From NCBI RefSeq assembly GCF_040869045.1, contig NC_090324.1, forward strand, positions 189,532,028-189,596,027: 64,000 bases of DNA, read 5' to 3'. The position numbers were made by a program, and so were the translations under genes. Positions 34,551 to 46,130 of the stretch are shown in pieces. The stretch is from Eurosta solidaginis. Lineage: Eukaryota; Arthropoda; Insecta; Diptera; Tephritidae. Under the pieces are notes generated by a model that saw nothing but the letters and a program-made list of their open reading frames with translations, searched no databases and was not told the DNA's origin. Position 1 is the first letter of the stretch, and every line of letters begins with the position of its first letter.

Positions 34551-35892
34551 TAGTAATTTTGCATACCGCACAAGTTGAACAATCAAAATTTTTAGGCATA
34601 TTAACTTTCAGTCCGTACACAATGTTCTCTTTCGATAAATCACAAATATCTTTTATATTTAAATGTCCAAATCTTTTGTGCCAAATGTCAATATTATTAT
34701 TTTTGTTTTCATTTACCGCCGCATTCACGCACTCAACCTCACCAAAGTTAGCATAGAAAATACCATTCTCTGCCTTTGCTGTAAAAATTGTTTGTTTGTT
34801 TTTTGACTTCACTTCAGCCAGCCTTTTATTAAACTGTACACAGTAACCATGCTCAAGTATTTTGCTTACCGACAGGAAATTTCCATGTAAGTTTGGAACA
34901 TAAAGCACATCAGTGAATGTTATACTTCGCATTCTTCTTTTAATGTTAACACTACCTATGCCTTTAGCGACAACAAAATCACCTGATGCAAGTGTAACCG
35001 TTTGTTCGCACTCTTCTATTTTTGAGAAAAATTGTAAATCATTACACATATGGGAGGAAGCGCCGCTATCCAATACCCACATATTGCTATCTCGCAACTT
35101 TACATGTGAGCTCATACTCATTACCGCTTCTTTCTTTGTCACTTTGCATTGTGACTTTATATGCCCCCTTTTACCACAAGAGTAGCATTTAACTGTACTC
35201 CAATCACGCGATTTTTCTTTCGGCTGCTCAGTTATTTTACTGGAATTGCGCTCTGCCGCTCTTTCTTTCCCACCTTTTCTCCACCTGCTGGAATTCGCCG
35301 AAAATACACTCTCATTGTTACTGCCAAATTTGTCATTTGTCCACCTTTCCTCTTTCAAAACTTTGACCTTCAATTGTTCGAATGTTGGCAAACTGTCTCT
35401 GCTTTCAATTGCAACAACAAAATTATCCAATTCGTCTGGTAGGCTGCACAGCAACAAAACACACAGCAAATCTTCCGGCACCTCAACGCCAATCGATGTG
35501 AGTTTGTCCAAAATAGTACTAAATTCGTTCATTTGCATGGCCATTTTTTCACCTGCATCAAATCTGAAGCGTACAAACTTTTTAAATGAGTTAACTTTTC
35601 GCGCTGGACCATCAGCGCTATATACACTGTTTAGCACCGTCCAAGCTTCTTTCGCAGTTTTGCAATGCTTTATGTGAATCAATTCTGGCGGCTTCACACA
35701 AAGAGTTATATATGCCAGTGCCTTTTTATCTGTCGATTCCCACTTTGCTTTTCCGTCTGCATCGTCATCAGCTGGACACTTTGTTTCCACGACTTCCCAA
35801 TACTCCAACGTGATGAGCAGGCTCTTCATATGGATGGCCCAAGTGCTGTAATTTTCGGCACTGAGTTTTTCAATATGTGCCAGCGAACTCAT
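34498..35892 (-). CDS. Copia Gag-protease, second copy (464 aa)
   Basis: The predicted protein is identical to that at 28941-30335, with the zinc knuckle CYSCGKRGHIKSQC and protease motif VLDSGASSHMCND. The same T_TTA_AAA heptamer lies at 34537-34543. The 5' LTR at 36042-36247 and the primer-binding site at 36019-36038 (one substitution) lie upstream, so this truncated copy still has its promoter-bearing LTR and an intact Gag. Confidence 0.9.
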   Translation of the reverse strand: MSSLAHIEKLSAENYSTWAIHMKSLLITLEYWEVVETKCPADDDADGKAKWESTDKKALAYITLCVKPPELIHIKHCKTAKEAWTVLNSVYSADGPARKVNSFKKFVRFRFDAGEKMAMQMNEFSTILDKLTSIGVEVPEDLLCVLLLCSLPDELDNFVVAIESRDSLPTFEQLKVKVLKEERWTNDKFGSNNESVFSANSSRWRKGGKERAAERNSSKITEQPKEKSRDWSTVKCYSCGKRGHIKSQCKVTKKEAVMSMSSHVKLRDSNMWVLDSGASSHMCNDLQFFSKIEECEQTVTLASGDFVVAKGIGSVNIKRRMRSITFTDVLYVPNLHGNFLSVSKILEHGYCVQFNKRLAEVKSKNKQTIFTAKAENGIFYANFGEVECVNAAVNENKNNNIDIWHKRFGHLNIKDICDLSKENIVYGLKVNMPKNFDCSTCAVCKITKKLLKNFQIFIRVMCLS

Positions 35893-36041
35893 AATTCACA
35901 CTAAATAATTTAATAAATTCAATACCTGCCGACCAACGACAATTATTTAGCAAACGTATTATAATCGTGACGAACGCCAAAAAAATGCTTTTTATTATTT
36001 TTTAATTTTAATACTAAAATGGGTCTGGGCCTATAACCATT

Positions 36042-36247
36042 TATTAGAGTAGCACACGAAAATAAAACACGACCGATTAGTTCAATTTATTTAATGGAAG
36101 TAAGAGCAATATTCAAAAAATAGAATGCACAAAGGTATTACATTTTAATATGCATACATATTTACGTATGTGTATGTATAGTGAGAGTAGTTAATTATTG
36201 CAGTTGGGATGTTAGGTGACAATAAAGAAATAGTAGTAAGTCCTACA
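36042..36247 (-). repeat. Copia 5' LTR, second copy
   Basis: This is the counterpart of 30485-30690 at the 5557 offset, followed outside by TAATCAAAAATCAGTTTCC of the Penelope-like remnant. No 3' LTR partner exists for this copy. Confidence 0.9.
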
Positions 36248-37315
36248 TAATCAAAAATCAGTTTCCTTATTAATTTCACGGGGAAATCGTTATCCTCGAG
36301 TATATTTTCTATAATCTTCTTATTCTCAGGGTGGTAAATTTTATCGCTTATGGAAAGAACCCGAGTATCCCCGTAGATTTGGATATATCAAAGCGAAAAT
36401 TTTTGATTTAATAAATTTTTTACTTCAAACCTTTAATGATAATTTTTAAAAATATCAATCTGATAGTTGATATACACACAGATCCCAAGTGACGAACTTC
36501 AAATTTTGTATACTATTAAAACTTAGTATTAAACGTTTGAACCACTTGAACCGAACCGGATCGGCGGTTCAGAGGTAGCCGCGAATTCACGAACCGGTTC
36601 AAGTTTTGCCTGAGTAGTTCGAACCACTGAACCGAATCGCTTCGATTTTCTAGGCGGTTTTCAGCCCTGGTTTGTATGTGGCTTAACTTCAGTTTTTCTC
36701 GTTTGTTGTTTTTTGTTATTTTAATTTGATTTTACTAGCTTGATGCAGTCGAGTTGAATCATTTTGATTCTATGTGGTACTCTGTGCACATGGCTTTTTT
36801 GTTGTTGCTTTTGGTTAAACAGCAACTGTCACCTGAATTCTGGGTTGGTTATGATCTTTGATTAAATTTATTACATTCATTATTATACTCATTATTATAT
36901 ATATTATTGTTATTACATTCATTATTATATTAATTTATTGTCTTCAAGACCAAGTTTTTTATTTTTGTTTATTTTGTAAAATGTATATTTTACAAGTTAT
37001 TTTATATTAAATTATTATTCATAGAAAAGGAGTAAATTAGAAAAAAAAAACAAAGTCCATGACCATATAGCCGACTATTTCAAAACCCATGACGGTTTAT
37101 CAGCAGCGATCCACACAGTGAAGGCTTGACGTTTACGTACTTTTTGTTGTTTTTATTCTTTACCACAGTAAATTTTTTGCGCCAACCAGGTGTTATTATC
37201 TTATAAGACGAGGATTTTTGTTGCAGCCCATGTGGTTTTTCTCTAAGCTCTTGCTTTTGTTAGAATTCCAGGGTGTTTTTCCGTAGACTGAAACTTTTTA
37301 ATGTGTTGTTTGGTT

Positions 37316-38431
37316 CAGGGCCGCAGAGAGCCGAGCCGGGCCCCCTAAAAAATAAACTCAATCACAACACTAACACAAACACCTAAATTTAATCGCAGTG
37401 TAATTTACGGCTTCGAAACGTCTTGTTATGTTACCAATTAAGCAGTCCAAAAGAACGTAAAAAACTAGCTGTTTGAATTGAGTTTCGGAATCACACTCAG
37501 GTGATTCGCCAGGTAATTCATCGAACTGGCGCTTTCTTATCTTCCTTCTTTCTTTGCGAAGTTAGTCGCAACTCCTATACTCCCTGCCAGAACCTCACAT
37601 TCTTGAAGTATGATCGACCATTGATCCCTGAACTTCTACAACTCATCAATCAGGCTACGTATATTTTCTGTTTCCACGTCCAGTGTGGCATTTCTAGCTT
37701 GCAGTACCAGATTTCGATGGTTGATTACCGTCAACACTTTGAGCCAAATGGAGGCTAAGACACTCAAATTTCCCCATACATGCTTCAATACCTTTCAAAT
37801 CCGTTACTGTTTCTGAACTCAGATTCAAAAGCTTGATTTCATCAATAGCTTTCAATATTTGGGGAATGTTAGTTGCGAAAGGTTTCACACTATCCACACG
37901 AGCAGACCATCGTGTTTGTGACATGCTGTGCAAGGAGAAATTAGTTTTTTCCTTGAGAATTTCCCATCTCTGAGGGCTTGCGCTAAAGATATTATACAAT
38001 TTCTGCATAATACCGAAAATTGTGTTGACTTCTGCACATTAAGAAATATACTAATAATTGCACCATTCACAAAAGAAATACGAAGCTTGCAACAATTAAC
38101 GTGAACTGGCCTATGTAAGCTTATCCAAGGCATACTCATATGTTTGCACAAATTTTCGCTTCGCAAAACAATTCAAGTGTACTAATTTTTTCAAATTAAC
38201 GCTCTAGTTTATTAAAAACGAAAACGCAATACGACCAACCCGATAGGGGCATAGTTATAGTCGAAATAAAATGTGATTTTTTTTTGATTGGATGCTTATG
38301 ATTTTAGTTTAATCATTTTCATTTTTAAAACAATTTTTATAGCAAAAAAATATGTATCTATAAAATCCTAGTTAGAGTACTGTCAATACTGCTTTGCCTT
38401 GCCGGGCACCCAAAAATCTTCCGGGCCCCAG
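37316..38431 (-). pseudogene. hAT-type transposase remnant, copy B2
   Basis: This is the duplicate of 31761-32876 with minor differences (for example CAAAAGCTTG instead of CACAAGCTTG). It carries the same RWSARVDSVKP and IPQILKAIDEIK motifs in frame 38008-37694 and the same internal deletion. Confidence 0.65.
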
Positions 38432-39454
38432 GGGAGGGTAGGGAAGAATCTGCTTGGTTTCCGTTTATGTCCCTATGTCCAGGGACCCATGTGAGGTGTA
38501 GGCTGTTCTGTTGGGCCATCTTTTGAAGGGATCGGCGACTAGCTGCGGCTTCCATGATGGCTGAAAATTCTGTCTGGAATACACTGCAGTGGTAGGGTAG
38601 TCTGAAGGACTGTTGGAGGCCAAGGTCCCTTGAGTATACTTCACTTCCAACTCTACCGTTTAGTATGGAGCCGTCCGTGTATATGGAAATGCTGCTGTCA
38701 ATAGCAAGGCACGTATCCGACTCCGTCCAGTCATCCCTACTGTGAATGTTTATATTAAAGTTGGTTTCTGCAACTGTTGGGGTCGAACAGCGATCCATGC
38801 TAGGAGGAAGAAAACTGTATTTGTTTATTATACTAGAGTTTCCTGTGGTTCTAATACGACAACTCCCTTAGGCGCAGGCCTGATTTTGCCGCCACTCGAT
38901 AACCAGCTAGATCGAATGGAAGGATGTCAGGAGTGACCTGAAGAGCTTCGCTAGGCGTAGTTCTTAGAGCACCGCTTATGCTGATCATGCTGGATATGTG
39001 GACTTTACCCAACAAGTTTAGGTTTGAGGCCTTGCTCAAGACTGGCCACCATACTACTACCCCATGCAGCAGTAATGGGTCGGATAATCGCGGTATAAAT
39101 CCATTTGCATATGTTGGGGGTGAGTTCCCATTTTTTGTCAATGGTTCTTTACACATATATAATGTACGCTTTCTTTTGTCAATGAATGACGTTGTCCTTC
39201 CCGTTCAGCTTTTTGTCCAAAACTACGCCTAGAAATTGGATTGGGCCTTATCTGCCAGGCTTAGGCGCACCCCATTTAGTCTGTTAGGTTTAACGATGGT
39301 ATTTTGTATCGTTTGGTATATAAGACAAGCTCAATTTTATCAGAATTGACGCTGAGTCTACATCGGGAGGCCCATAGGGCCCGATACTACCTGCATCAAG
39401 TCGCATAAATTTTGAGAGAACTTGGCTCTGTGAGCAATCGCTACGTCATCAGCA
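38432..39454 (-). pseudogene. LINE ORF2 remnant: RT end and RNase H (copy B2)
   Basis: RNase H frame 38798-38358 carries ISIYTDGSILNGRVGSEVYS and LTWVPGHRDINGN. The RT end, 39156-38851, carries LLLHGVVVWWPVLSKASNL. Just below 39454 the frame gives ADDVAIAHRAKF. The gypsy 5' LTR starts at 39455, inside the YADD codons. The upstream half of the same RT resumes beyond the gypsy 3' LTR at 49855. Confidence 0.8.
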
Positions 39455-39673
39455 TGTGGCAAATCCCACACAATGGTCATTGGCAACATCCGTCTGGCAA
39501 CTATCACCTATGACAAATGATTGACACTTCCTGTTCTGTTCTTATTATTATTATTTATTCTTCCATGCGCGCGCGGTTAACAACGAACTTTAGTGTATTG
39601 TAAATTATATTGAAATATATCTGCTCAATCAGTTTTAGAATATCGTGTTGAATATTTCATTTGAGCATCAAAA
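39455..39673 (+). repeat. Gypsy 5' LTR, copy B
   Basis: It begins TGTGGCAAATCCCAC and ends near CATCAAAA. Its partner is the 3' LTR at 49656-49854. The primer-binding site TGGTCACCCCGAC follows at 39676-39688 (tRNA-Trp type, one mismatch). Confidence 0.88.
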
Positions 39674-39715
39674 ACTGGTCACCCCGACAAAATAATATTT
39701 TGCTAAAATTGAATA

Positions 39716-42004
39716 TTGGACGTGAATGAAAGCAAAATACCTACCAGTGAAGAACTTTCTGAAGAAATTGAATCACTCAAAATTCAATTAAACGAAGCAT
39801 TGTCCATTACTTCACAGCAGTCGTCAGGACAGAATGGAATCTCCTCGGCAAACCAAATAACATCTGTCTCGGAAGTCAAATTCACGCAGTTTTATGCAAA
39901 CGACCCGGAACTATTGTTCGTCATTGTAGAATCACATTTCGAGGCACGAAAAATAACCTAAAATAAATCAAATTACTTGCACACTGTCGCAAACTTATCA
40001 AGCAAAGTAGCTCTGCAAGTGAGGCAATTGCTACTTGAACCATTCAACGACGAAAAAATACGATAAACTGAAGCAACAACTCATATCAATCTACTCAGAA
40101 TCGGCAACAATAAAATTCGAGAAGTTGATTTCCAACGAGCCGCTAGGTGATATGAGGCCATCATAGGCGTTACAAAAAATTAAATCCCTCGCATCGAAAG
40201 ACGTTGGCGATGATTTCATCGAGAATCTTTCACAAACGACGAGAACTGTTGTGGCCGCATCAATAGATAAGTTAGATGACCTCGCACAGATCGCCGACCG
40301 AATGTGTGAAGTTTCAGACAAAGTAACCATTTCCAGCGTTGAAAACCGAACCGCGTACGTTAGAAATAATCCAACTAAAATTATACAAATTATCCAATCG
40401 GGTAAGCGCAATCGAAATGCTAAAGCGATCTACTCGGCGAGAACACACACCGCATCGAAAACGGGACCGGTCAACAAACAATAAACGAAGCGACAAAGAT
40501 ATGACAATAGCGAGGTACGCTGGTATCACCACAAACTGGCAGACAATGCGAAAAACTGTCGTTCAACGTACTCGTTCAATTCAAAACAAAAAAAAACTAA
40601 CGTGTGCAGTTTCGACATAGGCTTCGACGCTATTGCCGACATCTAAATGCCTATTTATCCACGACAAACTAACCGACACTAATTTTTTAATAGATTCTGG
40701 TGCTGATCGCTCTGTACTGAGACCAACTCATCGTATGAAAGAGATGTCACGTAGCAGCTACAACAATGCCAAAGTAGAAGAGTACGCACAATATTACGCG
40801 GCAAATGGTTCGCCAATACTAACATATGGCAAACGCCTTTTAACTGTAATATGGATTACTTGTTGACATAAAACGCAAACGTCTGATCGATGCAATGACG
40901 GGGTTGTCTTCGAAGGGTGAAGTTCTTGCCACGTCCTTGCAACAGGTAACTATAATTGATTCAACAAGCCAATGTTCGCTCCTTCTAACGGAATTCTAAG
41001 ACTTGCTCGACGACAAGCCATCGTTTCGCGTAAAAGAGAGGGCGAACGTAACACACTTCATCGAAACTACTGGTCGTCCAGTGACTGCAAAAGCATACAG
41101 CGAAGAAGGAATTCAACGAGCTGCTTCGGCTGGGAATTTGCAGACCCTATAAATCAAATTATGCTTCGCCACTCCACATGGCGCAGAAAAACAATGGCGG
41201 CCTGCGGCCGTGTGGCGACTAACGTCAATAAAATGCCCGTACGAACCCGGACAAGTATCCAGTGCCACACGTGAAAGACTTTACGAATATATTGCATGGA
41301 AAAAAGATATTCAGCCGCATCGACTTGAGAAAAGCATATCATCAAGTCCCTTCCGAAGAGTCACATATCGAGAAGACTGCCATCATAACCCCATTCGGCT
41401 TATTCGAATATGTTTTTATGGCCTTTTGACTCCGAAATATACCACAAACATTTCAACGGTTAATTGATGAAGTGCTTCGTGGACTTGACTACGGTTTCGC
41501 TTATGTAGATGACATATTCATCGCGTCAGAGTCATACGACGAACACGTACAAGATATTCGACGCGTATTCCGCCGGTTGCGCGAATTTGGACTTCGCATC
41601 AACGCTGAAAAATGCATCTTTGCAGTAAATAAAACATCATGTTTGGGACACGAAGTAACACCTGACGGTATCAAACCCTTACCAGAAAAGGTGGAAAAAA
41701 TACTATCCTTCAAAGAACCGACGATTGCGAAAGATTTAAAACGATTTATGTTGATGATTATCTTATACCGTCGGTTCATCAAAGATGATGCCGAGACGCA
41801 ACAACGATTACAAACACTAATAAAGCATAATATAAATAAAAAAAAAACCATAAAACACCTCTCGTGTGGACTGAGGATGCAAGGGAGGCTTTTGAAAAAT
41901 ACAAGAAACAACTGCTACTGCTATTGGGGGAGTGCTTGATCAAGTTGAGAGTCAGTACAAGCCACTGGGATTTTTTTCGGAGGGGTTAAGCAATCCAGAG
42001 ATAC
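39716..42004 (+). pseudogene. Gypsy (CsRn1-like) gag, protease and RT, copy B
   Basis: Gag at 39716-39961 carries VKFTQFYANDPELLFVIVES and stops at a TAA where copy A reads on. The protease frame 40633-40866 has FLIDSGADRSVLRP. RT frame 41472-41939 has FAYVDDIFIASESYDEHVQD with an intact YVDD, then GHEVTPDGIKPLPEK and FMLMIILYRRFI, a better-preserved region than in copy A. Several frameshifts separate these pieces. At 42005 the element is interrupted by a LINE; RNase H resumes at 43867. Confidence 0.87.
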
Positions 42005-42018
42005 TGTATCCAACGTAC

Positions 42019-43866
42019 TTACTTACTTACTTAATTGGCGCTTAATCGTCTAAACAGTTATGGCCGTCCAACAAGGCGCGCTAGTCGCTCCTTCGCTCCG
42101 CCAACCGGCGCCAATTGGTCACACCAAGGGAGTTTAAATCGTTTTCCACCTGGTCCTTCCAACGGAGTGGGGGCCGCCCTCTACCTCTGCTTCCATAGGC
42201 GGGTTCCGATAGCAACACTTTCTTGGCCGGATCATCATCTTTCATTCGCATAACATGGCCTAGCCAGCGCAGCCGCTGCGTTTTAATTCGCTGGACTATG
42301 TTGATGTCTGCGAATAGGTCGTACAGCTCATCATTAAATCTTCTTCGGTACTCGCGATCGCCAACGCGTAGAGCTCCATAAATCTTTCGAAGAACTTTTC
42401 TCTCGAACACTCCCAAACCGCTTCATCTGCTGTTGTCATGGTGCATGCTTCTGCCCCATATAGCAGGACGGGTACGACAAGTGACTTGTAGAGTATGATT
42501 TTCGTTCGCCTAGAGAGGACTTTACCTTTCAATTGCCTACCTAGTCCAAAGTAGCATTTATTGGCAAGTTTGATTGTTCGCTGGATTTCAGTGCTGATGT
42601 TGTTGCTAGTGTGGATGCTGGTTCCCAAATAAACGAAGTCTTTTACTGTTTCGAAATTATGCCAACAGAAGCGTGGTTGCCAAGGCGCGTATGCGCTTAC
42701 TCTTTGCTCGATGACAGCAGGTACTTCGTTTTGTCACCATCAAACCCATCTTTACCGCTTCTTTCTCCAGTTCGGAGTAAGCAGAACTAACAGCGCGGGT
42801 GTTTAAGCCGATGATATCAATGTCAACAGCATATGCCAGAAATTGCACGCTTTTATAGAATATTGTTCCAGTGCGGTTAAGTTCTGCAGCTAGTATAATT
42901 TTCTCCAGCATCAAATTAAAGAAATCGCACGATAGGGGGTCACCCTCTCTGAAACCTCGTTTAGTTTCGAACGGCTGGGAGAAGTCCTTCCCAATTCTGA
43001 CTGAGATAATGGTGTTGCTCAACGTCATTTTGCACAGCCGTATTAGTTTTGCGGGGAAACCAAATTCAGACATAGCGGCATATAGGCAGCTCCTTTTCGT
43101 GCTGTCGAAGGCGGCTTTAAAGTCGACGAAGAGGTGATGTGTGTTGATTCTCTTTTCACTAGTTTTTTCCAAGATTTGGTGCATTGGGTTCACTGTGGGC
43201 TTCTATCCTTCGCACAATACACTTGAAAGGACCTTACATGCGATATTAAGAAGGCTAATTCCACGATAGTTGGTGCATTTTGCAGTATCCCCCTTCTTGT
43301 GGACTGGGCAAAGAACACTTAGATTCCAATCGTCGGACATGCACTCGTTCGCCCATATTTTGCGAAGAAGCTGCTGCATTCGCCTTGCCAACTCCTCGCC
43401 GCCGTACTTGAATAGCTCCGCAGGCAATCCATCAGCGCCCACCTCCTTGTTGTTTTTCAATTTGGTTATTGCTATTCTAAGTTCGTCATAATCGGGCGGG
43501 GGACATATATTCCATCATCATCAATTGCGTGATCGGATTCGTCATCTCTGCGCGGTGAATCGCTACCTCCATTTAGGAGAGCAGAGAAGTGTTCCCTCCA
43601 TAATCTAAGCACTCTCTGGACATCAGTTACAAGGTCGCCGTTTTCCTTCCTACAGGAGTTTGCCCCGGTCTTGAAACCTTCCGTCAGTCGCCGTATTTTT
43701 GGTAAAATTTTCGGTGGTCATTCCTGGTGGCCAGCAGCTCAAGCTCCTCGCACTCACGCCTTTCTGCTTCTGCTTTTTTCTTCCTGAAAGGCGTTTTGCT
43801 TCCCTATTCAACTCACGATAGCATTCACACACTCCTCTTGTTGCGCTCCCTTTTAACGTAGCCCTG
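42019..43866 (-). pseudogene. 5'-truncated LINE inserted in gypsy copy B
   Basis: This is the same LINE family and site as in copy A, but longer at the 5' side. Frames include 43460-43203 (ADGLPAELFKYGGEELARRM, GDTAKCTNYRGISLLNI), 43193-42657 (FVDFKAAFDSTKR; YADD reads YAVD here), 42628-42296 and 42416-42081 (RLRWLGHVMRMKDDDPAKKV, GRGRPPLRWKDQV). A perfect 14-bp duplication, TGTATCCAACGTAC, flanks it at 42005-42018 and 43867-43880. The 3' tail is TAAG-type. The copy is inactive. Confidence 0.88.
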
Positions 43867-44512
43867 TGTATCCAACGTACGACCGAGAATTATTGGCAAT
43901 TTATCGTTCAATAAAATATTTTAAGTACCTATGGTACGGACTTCAATTCGAAATACATTGCGATCATAAGCCGTTGTCAGACGTGTTCAAAACATTCAGC
44001 GAAAAAATTATTCCAAGACTTGCAGCACAATTAAGTTACATCAGCGAATGCACAACACACATTCGCCACGTCCCAGGGAAAGATAATGTCGCTCCAGATC
44101 TACTACCAAGAATTGATGCAATCGGAGAAGGCGAGATAAATTTCGGAGAAAAGGCCGCTGAACAACCAAACGACACCTCTCTCAAAACATTGCTCAAAAA
44201 CAAAAACACCAGCATCCGGCTCAAACAAGTAAAAATTCCTGTATCGGAGGCAGAACTATTCTGCGACGTTTCTGGTAATTATATTCGCCCTTTCGTTCCT
44301 AACCAATTTCGAAATATCGTTATAGGCAAATTACACCACCTGAGCTATCCCGGAGTAGGTACGCGGCATAACAAAACTTGTTCAGCAACGATTTGTCTGG
44401 GACAATTTACGCAAAGATTGTAAACATTTCGTCCGTAATTGTTTAAAATGCCCAAAAGCTAAGGTGCATCGACATACGAGATCACCCGTTGAACATTACG
44501 ATATCACACGTG
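43867..44512 (+). pseudogene. Gypsy RNase H and integrase zinc-binding region, copy B
   Basis: The frame 43866-44423 reads YPTYDRELLAIYRSIKYFKY, FEIHCDHKPLSDVFKTFSEK and IRHVPGKDNVAPDLLPR, the RNase H of a gypsy element. The H2C2 start LHHLSYPGVG follows, and after a frameshift CLKCPKAKVHRH (about 44405-44480). It breaks at 44513 where a LINE is inserted in the integrase just before its catalytic core. Confidence 0.88.
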
Positions 44513-44548
44513 ACCGATTTGAACGCGCTTCCCAAGGCAGTCGGTTCT

Positions 44549-45370
44549 ATGTACCGGAGCGACTTGGAATTTTCCCTGACCAAGGACTGTCATTTCAGTG
44601 TAACCCCATTTAATTTGCTGTATCCCTCCCACAAATTTTCATCCTCCCAGCAGCTCCTCGCAGTGGGACGGCGCCATATTCTCCTGCTCCGGGAAGGTAT
44701 CGAACCCAATCCGGGTCCGTCTCCTGACCCCGGTCCTGAGAAATGGTTTGCCGGAAAAAAATCTTTTTAGGACGGTCATACTCTTGTCCGTGGGTCACGT
44801 GCAAGGGACGGTTGCATCGGACAGGTTGTTCTGGGATAGATCTCAAAACCATACGTCCTCGTAACTTTTATAAATCTTTTGTGGCGCCTTGCAGTTCACG
44901 CACAAGGGCGTCCCGTAGTCTGCGCCTTAAGCTTGCGGCGCCACCAGCTCATACGGCCGCTCCCATTTACAACTACAATTTCCGTAGTAAAGTGGGTAGC
45001 AATGCCCAGCATCAGCTTAAGCCCCCGTCTTCTTCCCCCTCTTTTCCGACAGTATTTGTGTAGGTCAGGGAAACAGACTTTTAGTACCAACCACCTTTTG
45101 CACCGTTTGCCAGCGCAGAATATATATGTTTGCGACATCCGCCGAATGTAGTTCCTGCCTTGGACGGTGCCACTTTGCTAGATGTTCTGGTCTCCGCGAC
45201 GGAAACCCCCAGACGGGCCATGTTGCCAGGCCGCAAACCAAAATACACCGGGTACCCCAATGCTTACCCAGGGACGTTCAGTCCCAGGGCCACAAAACCA
45301 ATTGCGTCCTAGCATTTTACAACCCAGGCGTAGTCACCCGTCATTCACGCCTAGAGTGACGACGTATACC
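44549..45370 (+). pseudogene. LINE 5' ORF region with 2A-like NPGP motif and Cys/His fingers
   Basis: The LINE starts at 44523 right after the target duplication, and its first ATG is at 44549. About 50 residues on, the frame gives LLLREGIEPNPGP (44696-44719 for GIEPNPGP), close to the ribosome-skipping 2A consensus except that the usual Asp is Gly. After a frameshift near 44745 there are Cys/His-rich stretches, CPWVTCKGRLHRTGCSG and CSSCLGRCHFARCSG, resembling PHD-like fingers of LINE ORF1 regions. Frames are broken, so this is a decayed copy. Confidence 0.65.
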
Positions 45371-46130
45371 CCGCTGATTTTCAGAATTCTGCAGTTAAAC
45401 TGTAATGGATTAATTGGTAAGATCACATAGTCGATTTCATGAAGCGGCACAACATCCGCATTGCTGCGATTCAAGAGTCTAAACTCACAGCAAAATCTGC
45501 TTACTCACTGGCGATAATTGCATTATCTTAGGCGATTTCAATGCCCATCACGACCTATGGCATTCCAACTTGCAGGCGGACAGCAGGGGATAGATGCTGG
45601 CGGATCAAATAGGAGAAACGACGTTTTGCACAATAAACGGAGACGCCCCACTCGTATGGTAGGAAGCTGTCACAATTCGCCAGATATATCAATCGTGAGC
45701 GCATGATTCGTAAACTGCGTCAACTGGCAGCCGATGGTAACATTGGCATCCGACCACCTGCCAATACTTATTTCGCTCGAGCGTGCCGCCCACTTAATCG
45801 TCACCGAAAAACGGACTTTCATAAACTTTAAAAAAGGAAAGTGGGATGAATACAAATCCTTTACAGACAGCCGCTTTGCTGCCCTCCCTATCCCGACTGA
45901 TGCTCGCCAAGGGGACCCCGCTTCCCGCAAGGTTATTGAATCCGCTTCGGCTCGCTTTATTGCCGCCGGAAGAATTCCCCAAATTCGGCCTCATTTTCCG
46001 GCGGAGGCCGCAAATTTAGCGAGAGAACCTTATAAGACAGCTCGATCCCGGCGACCCCTAAGTAAGGGATATAAACCAACGCATCAGATTGCTTGTGGAT
46101 GAATACAAGCGGACGGAATGGTAGGAGCAT
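45371..46130 (+). pseudogene. LINE apurinic-type endonuclease (decayed)
   Basis: Split frames show the APE endonuclease of a Jockey/I-type LINE: FRILQLNCNGLIGKIT at the start (about 45380), an IAAIQESKLTAKS piece, ILGDFNAHHDLWHSN (about 45530), and TLASDHLPILISLERA (about 45735) near the C-terminus. These correspond to the conserved N, E, GDFNAHH and SDH catalytic blocks. An internal deletion between LTAKS and the GDFNAH block removes the middle of the domain. Confidence 0.75.

Larger units (their letters stand above)
33288..38843. repeat. Second copy of a 5,557-bp tandem duplication (of 27731-33287)
   Basis: Everything from the copia RT start (CCACCTCGAACCGATGAC) through the RNase H fragment (TACTAGAGTTTCC) is repeated with an offset of 5557, falling to 5555 after small indels. 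Open frames at 28162, 28391, 28447 and 28941 reappear at 33719, 33948, 34004 and 34498. Only scattered single-base differences are visible. The breakpoints share just CC, so this looks like end-joining or template switching rather than homologous exchange. An assembly artefact is possible. Confidence 0.93.
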
